Positions 50,109 to 59,309 of a DNA stretch of 64,000 bases are shown here, in pieces. The translations under genes and the position numbers were made by a program. How positions within the stretch are numbered: the stretch's first letter is position 1; each line of letters starts with the position of its first letter. The DNA comes from Streptococcus urinalis 2285-97 (lineage in GTDB: Bacteria > Bacillota > Bacilli > Lactobacillales > Streptococcaceae), in the NCBI RefSeq assembly GCF_000188055.2, contig NZ_AEUZ02000001.1:758001-822000 (forward strand). Reading direction: 5' to 3'. The notes under the pieces were generated by a model. The model was not told the DNA's origin, searched no databases, and worked only from the letters and a program-made list of their open reading frames with translations.

Positions 50109-50177
50109 TTTGTCTTTTTTCCCCTTAATGCATGCTATTTATATATCTACTATTCTTAATATCAAGGAGGAAAACAA

Positions 50178-50438
50178 ATGAAATTACTTTTTCCAGATTT
50201 TGAAATGCAAGACTTTGATTTTAATGAATTTTGGTTAATCAAAGCTATTAATGATGAGTCAAAAGACGTTTTATTTGAAGGACGTGGAAAGAACGCTGAT
50301 TTAGAGGTTGTTCTTAACTATGCATCAAATGAAGATGATTTTAAACTCTTATCTGTTGGAGAACTGATCGTTCTATCCTCTCATCAATTTGTTGTTGATG
50401 ACGAGGAAAATTATCAACCAATAATTGAACTCTTTTAA
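50178..50438 (+). CDS. Acidic hypothetical protein, 86 aa
   Basis: ATG follows CAAGGAGGAAAACAA. It reads MKLLFPDFEMQDFDFNEFWL and is very acidic (many Asp and Glu). An acidic small protein ahead of an ArdC/LtrC-type gene may mimic DNA as antirestriction proteins do, but this is a guess. Confidence 0.55.
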   Translation: MKLLFPDFEMQDFDFNEFWLIKAINDESKDVLFEGRGKNADLEVVLNYASNEDDFKLLSVGELIVLSSHQFVVDDEENYQPIIELF

Positions 50439-50458
50439 AGAAAGGATAAAAAATTTAT

Positions 50459-53400
50459 ATGGAAGATCAGAATATATTGAGTCCAGAAGCTAGAAAACAA
50501 TTCAGAAAAGAACGTGTTGAAAAGGCTAGAACAAGGTCCATTTTAGATGTTGCTGAAGCTTTAAAAATGGAACTAGTTAAATCTGGAAATGATTATCGTT
50601 GGAAAGAACATAATAGTCTAGTGATTACACCAAATAAAAATGTTTGGAAATGGTTTTCTCGTGACCAAGGTGGGGATGCTATTGCATTGGTTGAAATGAT
50701 AAAAGAGGTCAATTTCAATCAGGCTGTAGACTTTTTAAATGATGGAACTTTTCAGGAATTTATTGGTAATAATGAAATAATCGAAAACTTTAGTTACTAT
50801 TTAAAGCCTTATGAACAAGAGTTTCTTGAAGGAAGAGATTATCTAAAGAATCAACGTAACTTATCAGATGAAACGATATCTTTCTTTCATGATCAGGGAG
50901 TTTTAGCACAAGCAAATGCTAAGTTGAATAATAGTATTGAACCGGTTATTGTCTTTAAGACCTTATCTTCTTCAGGCGAGGTGGTCGGAGCAACACTTCA
51001 GGGAATCAATGAGAATAGAGAAAAATGGCCAGAACGTGGCTATGCAAAGTCTATTATTCGTAATTCTGAAGCTTATAATGGAATGCACGTTGATATTGGT
51101 AAACCGAATCGATTAGTCTTTACAGAAAGCCCTATCGATTTAATGTCTTATTATGAAGTACATCAGAATGAGCTAAATGATGTGCGATTAGTTTCAATGA
51201 ATGGTTTAAAAGAGTCGACTGTAGGACGTCATTTATCAGAATTAGAAGCAGAACTCTCTAATAGACCTTTAAATTGGTCAACTGAAGAACTTGGAAAAGG
51301 TTTAGATATTGCTTTAGAGAAAGGTTATTTTAACAATATTCAAAACGAAGGGAAAATTACCTTTGCGATTGATAATGATGGAGCAGGTATTGAATTCTTA
51401 AATAAGATGAAAGCTAAAGGGATTATCTTTATAGAGGATTTACCTCCCCTGCAACCAGGACAAAGTAAAACGGATTGGAATGATTATTTAAGAACAAGTA
51501 GACAAAAAAAAGCACCTGAAATTCAGGCACAAAAAAAAGAGAGGACCAATGGTAGTTCGGGGTCTTTACAGGACAATCCTGAAGGCAGTCCCACACCTGC
51601 TTCACAAAGTGAAACCTTTGAACGCTCTGTTACCAGTCGTCCTACACTATCCTCTCATTTACTTCATTTTAGCATAAGAGAGGACTTCAAGTCAAGTGGA
51701 CGTGGTTCTTATAGGTATATTTCTCCAGCTGATTTAGATAAATTAAATAGACGGAGTGCGATTATTCAAGAAGGAGCTAATTTCTATTTGAAAGAACTGG
51801 CAAATTCAACTATAAGTTATATAACTTCTGAAGGGAAAATTGTTCAAGTACAATTCAAAGAAGAAAATTTTATGCATTTAACAGGGATAAAACCGTTAGG
51901 ACATAATCAAACTGCGGAAAAAACATTACATGACTTTGCGAAAGGTAATGGTAATTTTGATAATATTATGCTTTCTCGAGGAGATGGTGCGTTTTCAAAA
52001 CTTAATGTTTTACCTGATTTGCCAGTAACCCTTAGTTTAGATGCTTTCTATTTTGATAATCTTAATGACATTAATCGTTATTCAGGACGGTTTGATAGCT
52101 TAATCAAGTCCGATGATAAAGATATTATGTTACTCTTTAGGGCTACTGAAAAAGATGGAATACTTCCAGTTTCTGTATGGGAAGCTAGAGAGATACATAT
52201 AAATGAGCTTAATCAAGCTAAAAAAAATGAAATCATTGCTATTTATCGAGAACGTGAGGGACGATTAGAACAAATTGCAATTAATGACTATTTCATACAA
52301 GACCAAGGAAAAGAACTACAAACAATCTTAGCTGAAAAACAATTTAACAATATTAATGCAACTGATAAAACAGAAAGCTTTACAGCTATCAATGATTATC
52401 ATGTAAAAGTTAGTCAAGCTCAAAAACTTGGAGTAAGACAATTTGAGAGTGGAGAAAGCATTTCATATCAAGAATTTGTTTCAAGTTTATATAAAATAAA
52501 TCAAGAAAATGATAATGAGCATTTAAGGATAAGTTTCAATATTTATGATCCTGATGGTCAACTGATTAAAGACAACGTTAATTATATTGTCGGCGAGGAG
52601 ACAGAACCAGTTTCCAGACTATTAGGACTTGGTTTCGCTCGTCTAAAAGGACAACCAGAGCTTGCTGAAATTGATGAAAAAGTCTTATCACAACTAGAGG
52701 AATTAAAAGTCAATGAAGAACTGTCACTTGAAGCAAATGAATTATCAAAGAGGCAGTTAATTGCTGAAGAAGATAATTCAACTAGTGACATTAATCATTC
52801 ATATAAGACAGCTAAACAGTCAGTTAAGGAGAGTCTAGCTCAAAAAGTAGAACAGATTGTAGAAAGGGAGAGTCAATCACAAGCTATTGAAGAATCACCT
52901 TTTGACTATAATACTGCTAGTGCTTACGATTTATCAGAAAAAGCACTTCAAAATATTAGAGATTTTACAGAGTCCCCTGAAAAACTGGAAGAATATCTAA
53001 ATTTCATGAGTCAGTTTCCTAAACTATCACCTCGAAATGTCGCACTTGTTCAGGCTCAATGGCCTGGCGCAAATGCTGTGGCAACTTTTAATCAATGGAA
53101 GGAAATTGGAGATCAATTAGGTATCACATCAGATGATGTGACTATTTCAAAAAACACTTATACCAATAAAAAAACGGGTAAGACTAAAGAAGTTATCAAT
53201 GATAGTCTGTCAGTTGCTGCTGGAGAAAAATCAAGAATTCGGTTATTTAGACCCCAAATGGTAAAAATGATTCCAGTCCTTGATAATGACGGAAATCAGT
53301 TGATAAATAGTAAAGGAAATCCAAAATTTAAACCACTTTCTGAGGCTACATCTGAAGAAAAAGAAAAAATCACCAATGGGGAGTTGCAGGTTAGACAATT

Positions 53401-54061
53401 TCAAGATAGAGATCTTAAAACTGGCCAAGGCAAGTTTACAACTTATAAAGTATTTGAACTCTCTCAAACTAATTTGAAACATGAAAGTTATCCTAAAGCA
53501 ATGCCTAATAGACAATTTGACTTTAATATAGATAAGATAAAAGCTAAGAAAGTTTTTGACGGGCTCAGTCACTATGCTAAACAATTAGGAGTTCCTATGG
53601 AATTAGACCACACAAACTCTTTAGGAAATGCAAAAGGTGCCTTTTCTCCAGCTGAACAACGTATTTTATTAAATTCTAAAAATACTCCTGGAGAACAAAT
53701 TGCAACTGCTATTCATGAATTAGCTCACGCCTCCTTACATAATCCAAAGTTTATTAAGGGGAGTCAGTTGTTGCTAACTTCTACTAAAGAATTTGAAGCC
53801 GAAATGTCTAGTTACCTAGTATCAAAACATTTTGGTTTAGATACATCAAAGGAAGCTATTTCTTATATGGCTAATTGGACTAATAACCTCAAAAAATTGG
53901 ATGACAAAGAACTTCAAAATGCAATGAAACGAGTTCATAAAACTGTTTCAACAATAGTAACTAGTGTTGAAAAGAAAGCTTTACCAATAAAGTCTCCTAA
54001 CTTGAAACAGAAAAAATCCGTAAATTTTTCTCAGCCTCTGAAGAGAGGTATTAAACTATAA
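50459..54061 (+). CDS. LtrC-like primase/antirestriction protein, 1200 aa
   Basis: The N-terminal 330 residues show a CHC2-like and DUF3991/Toprim primase layout (WFSRDQGGDAIALVEMIKEV, LVFTESPIDLMSYYEVH, ITFAIDNDGAGIEFL with acidic Toprim residues). After a long variable middle comes an ArdC-like DNA-binding region (ALVQAQWPGANAVATFNQWK). A metallopeptidase site IATAIHELAHASLHN follows near residue 1084 (HExxH). LtrC-type proteins enter recipients or prime the transferred strand. ATG follows GAAAGGATAAAAAATTTAT, a loose ribosome site. Confidence 0.8.
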   Translation: MEDQNILSPEARKQFRKERVEKARTRSILDVAEALKMELVKSGNDYRWKEHNSLVITPNKNVWKWFSRDQGGDAIALVEMIKEVNFNQAVDFLNDGTFQEFIGNNEIIENFSYYLKPYEQEFLEGRDYLKNQRNLSDETISFFHDQGVLAQANAKLNNSIEPVIVFKTLSSSGEVVGATLQGINENREKWPERGYAKSIIRNSEAYNGMHVDIGKPNRLVFTESPIDLMSYYEVHQNELNDVRLVSMNGLKESTVGRHLSELEAELSNRPLNWSTEELGKGLDIALEKGYFNNIQNEGKITFAIDNDGAGIEFLNKMKAKGIIFIEDLPPLQPGQSKTDWNDYLRTSRQKKAPEIQAQKKERTNGSSGSLQDNPEGSPTPASQSETFERSVTSRPTLSSHLLHFSIREDFKSSGRGSYRYISPADLDKLNRRSAIIQEGANFYLKELANSTISYITSEGKIVQVQFKEENFMHLTGIKPLGHNQTAEKTLHDFAKGNGNFDNIMLSRGDGAFSKLNVLPDLPVTLSLDAFYFDNLNDINRYSGRFDSLIKSDDKDIMLLFRATEKDGILPVSVWEAREIHINELNQAKKNEIIAIYREREGRLEQIAINDYFIQDQGKELQTILAEKQFNNINATDKTESFTAINDYHVKVSQAQKLGVRQFESGESISYQEFVSSLYKINQENDNEHLRISFNIYDPDGQLIKDNVNYIVGEETEPVSRLLGLGFARLKGQPELAEIDEKVLSQLEELKVNEELSLEANELSKRQLIAEEDNSTSDINHSYKTAKQSVKESLAQKVEQIVERESQSQAIEESPFDYNTASAYDLSEKALQNIRDFTESPEKLEEYLNFMSQFPKLSPRNVALVQAQWPGANAVATFNQWKEIGDQLGITSDDVTISKNTYTNKKTGKTKEVINDSLSVAAGEKSRIRLFRPQMVKMIPVLDNDGNQLINSKGNPKFKPLSEATSEEKEKITNGELQVRQFQDRDLKTGQGKFTTYKVFELSQTNLKHESYPKAMPNRQFDFNIDKIKAKKVFDGLSHYAKQLGVPMELDHTNSLGNAKGAFSPAEQRILLNSKNTPGEQIATAIHELAHASLHNPKFIKGSQLLLTSTKEFEAEMSSYLVSKHFGLDTSKEAISYMANWTNNLKKLDDKELQNAMKRVHKTVSTIVTSVEKKALPIKSPNLKQKKSVNFSQPLKRGIKL

Positions 54062-54064
54062 CGA

Positions 54065-54099
54065 AAAGGTCCATTCATTTATGAATGGGCCTTTCCCTT
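54065..54099 (+). terminator. Rho-independent terminator after the LtrC-like gene
   Basis: AAAGGTCCATTCAT and ATGAATGGGCCTTT form a long near-perfect stem around TT. The following T-run is interrupted (CCCTTT), so termination may be partial. Confidence 0.6.
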
Positions 54100-54158
54100 T
54101 AATGCAGTGATTAAATTTATTGATTAGACTACTAACAATAGTAAATAAGGAGAATATT

Positions 54159-55913
54159 ATGTTAACAGTTATTTTAGCAGAAAAAGATCAACAAGCTCAA
54201 GACTACGCTGAAGCTCTTGGTCAGTACGTGTGTAAGGATAAAGTCTTTATTGTTGAGCAAACAGATTATTTCGAAGGTCCAGTTCATATTGTAGCTTCTG
54301 AAGGTCATTTATTTGAGTATGAAGCTCCTCAGGATAATTGGAGTCTAGATAGTTTGCCACTTTTAGATGTATCTTTTAAACAACATCTGAAAGAAGATAA
54401 AAAATCAAAAGAATATTTCAATCGTATTTATAAGGAAGTTATTAAGTGTGATCGTATCGTTATTGGTACTGATTCAGATCGTGAAGGAGAACGTATTGCT
54501 TATTCCATACTTTCGCATATTCCTAACGCAAAAAATAAAATAACAAATCGCTTATGGGTATCGTCTCTCAGCAAGAAAGGTTTAGAACAAGCTTTTAAAA
54601 ACTTAAGGGATCCTCAAGAAACCTATGATTACTACTTAGAAGCTGAAGCACGTGCTCAAAGTGATTGGCTTGTAGGAATGAATCTATCACCCTATACAAC
54701 ATTAGAATTACAAAGACAAGGCAAATTACCAAGAAAAAAAGGTAATACGTTATCAGTAGGTCGTGTTCAAACGAGTATTGTACGTCTGATTTGTGAAAAT
54801 GATGTTGCAATTAATAATTTTGAATCCACACTATTTTATAAAATCAAATTGGAAGATCAAAATACAAATATTATTTTTTCAAACACTGAAAAGATTGAAA
54901 GTAGTGAAGAAGCCTTAACGATATCAAGAGAATTCCAGAGAATATCACTGGTTTCTAAAGTTGAAAAAACAATCAAACAAACACCATCTCCAAAATTATT
55001 TAATTTGGCTCAAATACAGTCATTTGCTTCTAGTCGATGGAAGTTCTCAGCTGAAAAAACTTTGAATCTAATTGAGGCTTTATATTTAAAAAAATACATT
55101 ACCTATCCCAGAACGGATTGTAATCATATAACAGAACACGAGTTTAACTATTTGAAGGATAACCTGGCCCGTTATCAACATACTATTAATTGTCACTTTT
55201 CTCCTTACTACTTAGAGCCTAGAGAAAATTATGTTGATGGAGAAATAGTAGCTAAATTAAGCCACTATGCTTTAGTACCTACAGAAAACATTCCAAATCT
55301 CTTAAGTTTATCCTCAGATGAACGCCTTATCTATGAAGCAATTACCAGGAGAACACTTCTTATGTTTGCGGAAGATTGCAGTTACCATTTAACAACTGTT
55401 TCAGTTGCCAATAACGGTTTAGTTTTTAAAACCACTGGTAGACAAATGATTACTAAAGGATGGACTGAATTATCAAATCAACCACTAAAAAAAGATGTTA
55501 TCTTACCAGATTATAAAGTTGATGACGAAATAGTGAGTAGAGTAACTATTGAAGAAGGACAAACACAAGCTCCTAAACGCATAACTGAAGATCAGCTTAT
55601 TGGAACGATTTTACCAAAATATGGACTTGGAACATCGGCTACTAGAGCAGAAATGTTAAACACAATTCAAAAGAAAGAATATGTGGTTAAAGATACAAAA
55701 ACGTCACAATTTACGCCAACAAATAAAGCTTACTTATTAATTGATTTCTTATATGATAATGAATTTTCAAATCCTGAAACGACAGCGGGTTGGGAGTTGT
55801 TCCTCAGCCAAATTGGAGAAGGGAAAATTAATCCAAGAGAGTTTGTTGATGCCATCAAGGAGAAGATTCAATCCCAAATGAATTTAAAAAAGAATGGAGA
55901 AATAAGTGACTAA
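54159..55913 (+). CDS. topB: DNA topoisomerase III, 584 aa
   Basis: Type IA topoisomerase: N-terminal Toprim start MLTVILAEKDQQAQDYAEAL, acidic motif VIGTDSDREGERIAYSIL near residue 102, active-site Tyr in LKKYITYPRTDCNHI near residue 313. Length is shorter than chromosomal TopB (about 650-700 aa), as in ICEs; no zinc fingers at the C-terminus. It resolves linked strands during replication or transfer. ATG 54159 follows AAGGAGAATATT; an upstream in-frame start at 54120 lacks a ribosome site. Overlaps the Clp-like gene by 8 bp. Confidence 0.9.
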   Translation: MLTVILAEKDQQAQDYAEALGQYVCKDKVFIVEQTDYFEGPVHIVASEGHLFEYEAPQDNWSLDSLPLLDVSFKQHLKEDKKSKEYFNRIYKEVIKCDRIVIGTDSDREGERIAYSILSHIPNAKNKITNRLWVSSLSKKGLEQAFKNLRDPQETYDYYLEAEARAQSDWLVGMNLSPYTTLELQRQGKLPRKKGNTLSVGRVQTSIVRLICENDVAINNFESTLFYKIKLEDQNTNIIFSNTEKIESSEEALTISREFQRISLVSKVEKTIKQTPSPKLFNLAQIQSFASSRWKFSAEKTLNLIEALYLKKYITYPRTDCNHITEHEFNYLKDNLARYQHTINCHFSPYYLEPRENYVDGEIVAKLSHYALVPTENIPNLLSLSSDERLIYEAITRRTLLMFAEDCSYHLTTVSVANNGLVFKTTGRQMITKGWTELSNQPLKKDVILPDYKVDDEIVSRVTIEEGQTQAPKRITEDQLIGTILPKYGLGTSATRAEMLNTIQKKEYVVKDTKTSQFTPTNKAYLLIDFLYDNEFSNPETTAGWELFLSQIGEGKINPREFVDAIKEKIQSQMNLKKNGEISD

Positions 55914-57750
55914 AGAAAATAGCAATACCCCGATGTTAGATCGCTATACGGATAATCTTTCTGCTGATGTTTCTTTAAGACCAGAAGACTTTCATGTATA
56001 TGGTAGAGATAAAGAAATACAAATGGTTATTCGGTCTTTGAAACGTAGATCTAAGAATAATCCAGTTTTAGTCGGTGAGCCTGGAGTAGGTAAGACGGCA
56101 ATAGTTGAAGGGATAGCTTTAGCAATCATACGTGATGAAGTACCTGCCCATCTAAAAGGTATGACAGTTAGATCTCTTGAATTATCTAGTTTAATGAATA
56201 ATGAAGAGGGTGGTAATTTCATTACTAAGTTTAAGGGAATCATCGAGGAGATGGTTGCTACTAGTGATGAGAATCTCTTATTTATAGATGAGTTTCACAC
56301 CATTATGGGTGCTGGTAAAGATGGACAATCATTAGATGCAGGAAATATTATTAAGTCGGTTTTAGCTCGAGGCAAACTAAAAATTATTGGAGCAACAACT
56401 TTAGATGAATACCATGAATTTATCGAGGAGGATAGGGCTCTTGAACGTCGAACACAACCGATTATGATTAATGAGCCAAGTGCTAAAGAAGCCTTTCAAA
56501 TCATTTCACAAGCTAAGTCTGTCTATGAAACGTTTCATCAGGTGACTATTTCTGATATCGCTGTTGAGCAAGCTATTCAACTTTCAGTACGATATGTTCT
56601 TGATCGATTCTTGCCAGATAAAGCATTTGATCTATTAGATGAAGCAGCAGCTTATTGTTCAAGTGAAGGTAAAAAGATTGTTACTGAAGTAGAAATTGCT
56701 GAAATACTGAAGTTAAAAACCGGCATTCCTATTTCAACTATTTTAAAAGATGATAGCTTTCGTTTATCTGAACTAAGAAGTCGTTTGAAAGAAAAAATTA
56801 AAGGACAAGACCAAGCAATTGATGCTGTTGTTGATGCAATAGCCATTTCAAAAGCAGGTTTACAGGATGAAGATAAGCCAATTAGTTCATTCCTCTTTCT
56901 TGGGCCAACAGGTGTAGGAAAGACCGAATTGGCTAACACCCTTGCGACAGCTTTGTTTGATGATCCTGAAGCTTTACTTCGATTTGATATGTCTGAGTAT
57001 TCACAAAAAGAAGATGTCAGTCGTATGATTGGGGATCGAAAATCGAAATCTAAAGGGGCTTTAACCGAAGGTGTAAAGAGAAAACCTTATTCTATTCTCT
57101 TAATCGATGAAATCGAAAAAGGGGTTCAAGAGGTTCACGATCTTCTACTTCAAGTTTTGGATGCAGGTCACCTCACAGATGCTACTGGGAGAAAGATTAG
57201 CTTTAAAAATGTCATTGTCATTATGACTACAAATATAGGCGCCCAAAAGATAATCAATAAAGCTGAAATGAGAGGAAATATTAAAGACCTGACAGATAGA
57301 GATAGACAACAATTTGAAGCTAGTATGGATATAGAACTTCAAACAGAATTTAGACCCGAATTTCTAAATAGAATTGAAAATCAGGTTGTCTTTAATCTTT
57401 TAGATAGAGAAACAATCGGAGAAATAGCAGTAAGTAAGTTAGCAGAGTTTGAAAGCAAGTTAAATCAACAAGATATTGAACTCAGCTATGATCCTGAAGT
57501 GATTGACTATTTGATTGCTAACGGAACTAATGTCAAAAAGGGTGCAAGGCCATTGACACGTTTAATTAAGAAGAAAATTATCGCACCAATATCCTTTAAA
57601 TTACTGACATTAAAACTAAATCATGAACCTCAGTTATTAAAAATTTCAGTTGAGGGGAATGCACCTGATGAAAATCATCGCATCGATAGGAGAAAATTAC
57701 TTTTTCAGTTAGAAGAAAAAACTCATTTTAGAAGTGAGCTTACCCCTTAA
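55906..57750 (+). CDS. Clp-family AAA+ ATPase lacking the N-domain, 614 aa
   Basis: Two AAA+ modules: Walker A LVGEPGVGKTAIVEG near residue 56 with NLLFIDEFHT near 124, and FLGPTGVGKTELANT near 333 with ILLIDEIEKG near 397. The Clp_N repeats and the middle coiled coil of ClpB/ClpC are absent, so the protein is about 200 residues short of ClpC. The pore loop is not evident to me. It sits between topB and the pilin gene, so it is probably a transfer-associated unfoldase. GTG at 55906 follows AATGGAGAAATAA. Confidence 0.85.
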   Translation: MTKENSNTPMLDRYTDNLSADVSLRPEDFHVYGRDKEIQMVIRSLKRRSKNNPVLVGEPGVGKTAIVEGIALAIIRDEVPAHLKGMTVRSLELSSLMNNEEGGNFITKFKGIIEEMVATSDENLLFIDEFHTIMGAGKDGQSLDAGNIIKSVLARGKLKIIGATTLDEYHEFIEEDRALERRTQPIMINEPSAKEAFQIISQAKSVYETFHQVTISDIAVEQAIQLSVRYVLDRFLPDKAFDLLDEAAAYCSSEGKKIVTEVEIAEILKLKTGIPISTILKDDSFRLSELRSRLKEKIKGQDQAIDAVVDAIAISKAGLQDEDKPISSFLFLGPTGVGKTELANTLATALFDDPEALLRFDMSEYSQKEDVSRMIGDRKSKSKGALTEGVKRKPYSILLIDEIEKGVQEVHDLLLQVLDAGHLTDATGRKISFKNVIVIMTTNIGAQKIINKAEMRGNIKDLTDRDRQQFEASMDIELQTEFRPEFLNRIENQVVFNLLDRETIGEIAVSKLAEFESKLNQQDIELSYDPEVIDYLIANGTNVKKGARPLTRLIKKKIIAPISFKLLTLKLNHEPQLLKISVEGNAPDENHRIDRRKLLFQLEEKTHFRSELTP

Positions 57751-57810
57751 AGCTTATTTGTGTGTTATCTCTTACACTTAAATAGTCAGATCAGTTCAAA
57801 GGAGGACAAA

Positions 57811-58161
57811 ATGAAAAAATATTTGGCAAAACAATTATTATTTGTGAGGAGTAAATCAAAACACTTTTTACTATCTCTTTCTCTATTTTTAGCAACGTTA
57901 CAAACCCATGCGGTTTTCGCGGATGATCCATTTGCTAAAACAGAAAACTTAGCTAATCAAGGTATTTCAAAAGTACAAGGAATTGGAATTGTTTGTTTTG
58001 GATTTGCTGCTGTAGTTACGGGGCTTGTCTATGGTTTTGGAGGACGTGAATTAAAAGCAAAAATTAAATCTCATTGGCTAGCAATTGCTATAGCGATATT
58101 TGCTGTTTCAGCAGGACCAAGTATTGTTGAATGGTTTTTCAATTTTGTTAAAGGAGGATAA
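57811..58161 (+). CDS. VirB2/TrbC-like pilin candidate, 116 aa
   Basis: A long basic signal region with hydrophobic core (LLSLSLFLATLQTHAVFA) and cleavage likely after AVFA, then two helices (GIGIVCFGFAAVVTGLVYGF and WLAIAIAIFAVSAGPSIVEW). This is the VirB2/TrbC shape of Gram-positive conjugation systems. ATG 57811 follows AAAGGAGGACAAA. Confidence 0.75.
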   Translation: MKKYLAKQLLFVRSKSKHFLLSLSLFLATLQTHAVFADDPFAKTENLANQGISKVQGIGIVCFGFAAVVTGLVYGFGGRELKAKIKSHWLAIAIAIFAVSAGPSIVEWFFNFVKGG

Positions 58162-58173
58162 AGATAAGACACT

Positions 58174-59268
58174 ATGATTTTATTAAAGAAAAATCCAAGG
58201 TGTCTCATTACAGATGAACTATTTTTAGAAGTTGAATGGCAAGATGATATATCACCTATGAATGATCCATCATTATTTGAACTTATAGAAACAATTGATG
58301 ATCATTTATTAAGAGAAAGTCATCAAACCATTGAGGCTACTCTTCCCTATTTATCTTTTTATCAAGCTGATTTGTTATTTTCAGCTCTCTCACAATCATA
58401 CGGCTATTTTACATTTAAGAAAGTTAGCTTGTGTCATTTGGATAATAAAGGTAAAGGAGCAAGTTCAGAGGGGGAACTCTTTGCTTCTCCATATGTTGTT
58501 CCGGCAAATTATACTAATTTGTTAGAACCATTTTTTATAGCTATTACATTAGACAAACAGTTTAGCGATTTTTCTTATAACGAAAAAAGAGAATATTTTG
58601 TTGTAACGGTATTTCCGACTTATAAACGAAGCCTAAAGTTATCAGAAAGTGCTATGCCAGTCTTTCCAAGTGAAAGTGACTTAGCCAAAATAGCACACGA
58701 AGCAAAGGATTACAATCAGACATCATCTGTAAAGACACCAAATAATACTAAAGCTGATTCAAGAAAATCTAATCAAAATTCATTGAAAATATGGTTAATT
58801 TTAGTGCTTATATCAAGTTTAGCGATTGTATCATTCTTTTTAAGTTTTTCTCTAATGGGTAGAACAAATGAAGCTAACAAAAAAGTTACTTACCTTAATG
58901 GAGAAATCCAAGTGTTAAAAGATAGCCAAAAAATAGAACATCAGATAGATGTTTTCAGCCGTTATTTTATTCCGGTTTATTTTTCGGGTGATAAGCAACG
59001 CTTGTTAAATTTTCTTGATGATGGAGATGCTAAGTACACAGAGCCCAAGAAAGAAGTTGTTCAATCAGTTATTTTAGAAAAAGTTTCAAAAAACAAAAGT
59101 AAAACTTTTAATGTTGTATATGTTTTATCCCTTAAAAACAAAGATGATACATATAGACAAATAAGAATATCATTTAATGTTAAAAAGTCAAAGGTAAAAC
59201 CATATGGTTTTGTTCTAATTAGTGAGCCAGAAATAACAGATTATTTTAAAGATCTCAATAATAAATAA
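58174..59268 (+). CDS. VirB8/TcpC-like transfer protein, 364 aa
   Basis: A cytoplasmic N-terminal domain of about 205 residues, one helix (LKIWLILVLISSLAIVSFFL, near 207-227) and a C-terminal domain (HQIDVFSRYFIPVYFSGDKQ, then IRISFNVKKSKVKPYGFVLI) with the NTF2-like pattern of VirB8/TcpC. It should be part of the membrane-spanning scaffold. The large cytoplasmic part is unusual for VirB8. ATG follows AGGAGGATAAAGATAAGACACT, a rather distant site. Confidence 0.65.
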   Translation: MILLKKNPRCLITDELFLEVEWQDDISPMNDPSLFELIETIDDHLLRESHQTIEATLPYLSFYQADLLFSALSQSYGYFTFKKVSLCHLDNKGKGASSEGELFASPYVVPANYTNLLEPFFIAITLDKQFSDFSYNEKREYFVVTVFPTYKRSLKLSESAMPVFPSESDLAKIAHEAKDYNQTSSVKTPNNTKADSRKSNQNSLKIWLILVLISSLAIVSFFLSFSLMGRTNEANKKVTYLNGEIQVLKDSQKIEHQIDVFSRYFIPVYFSGDKQRLLNFLDDGDAKYTEPKKEVVQSVILEKVSKNKSKTFNVVYVLSLKNKDDTYRQIRISFNVKKSKVKPYGFVLISEPEITDYFKDLNNK

Positions 59269-59309
59269 ATGTGATATCCCAAAATATCGCAACAAGGAGA
59301 ATAAATTAA

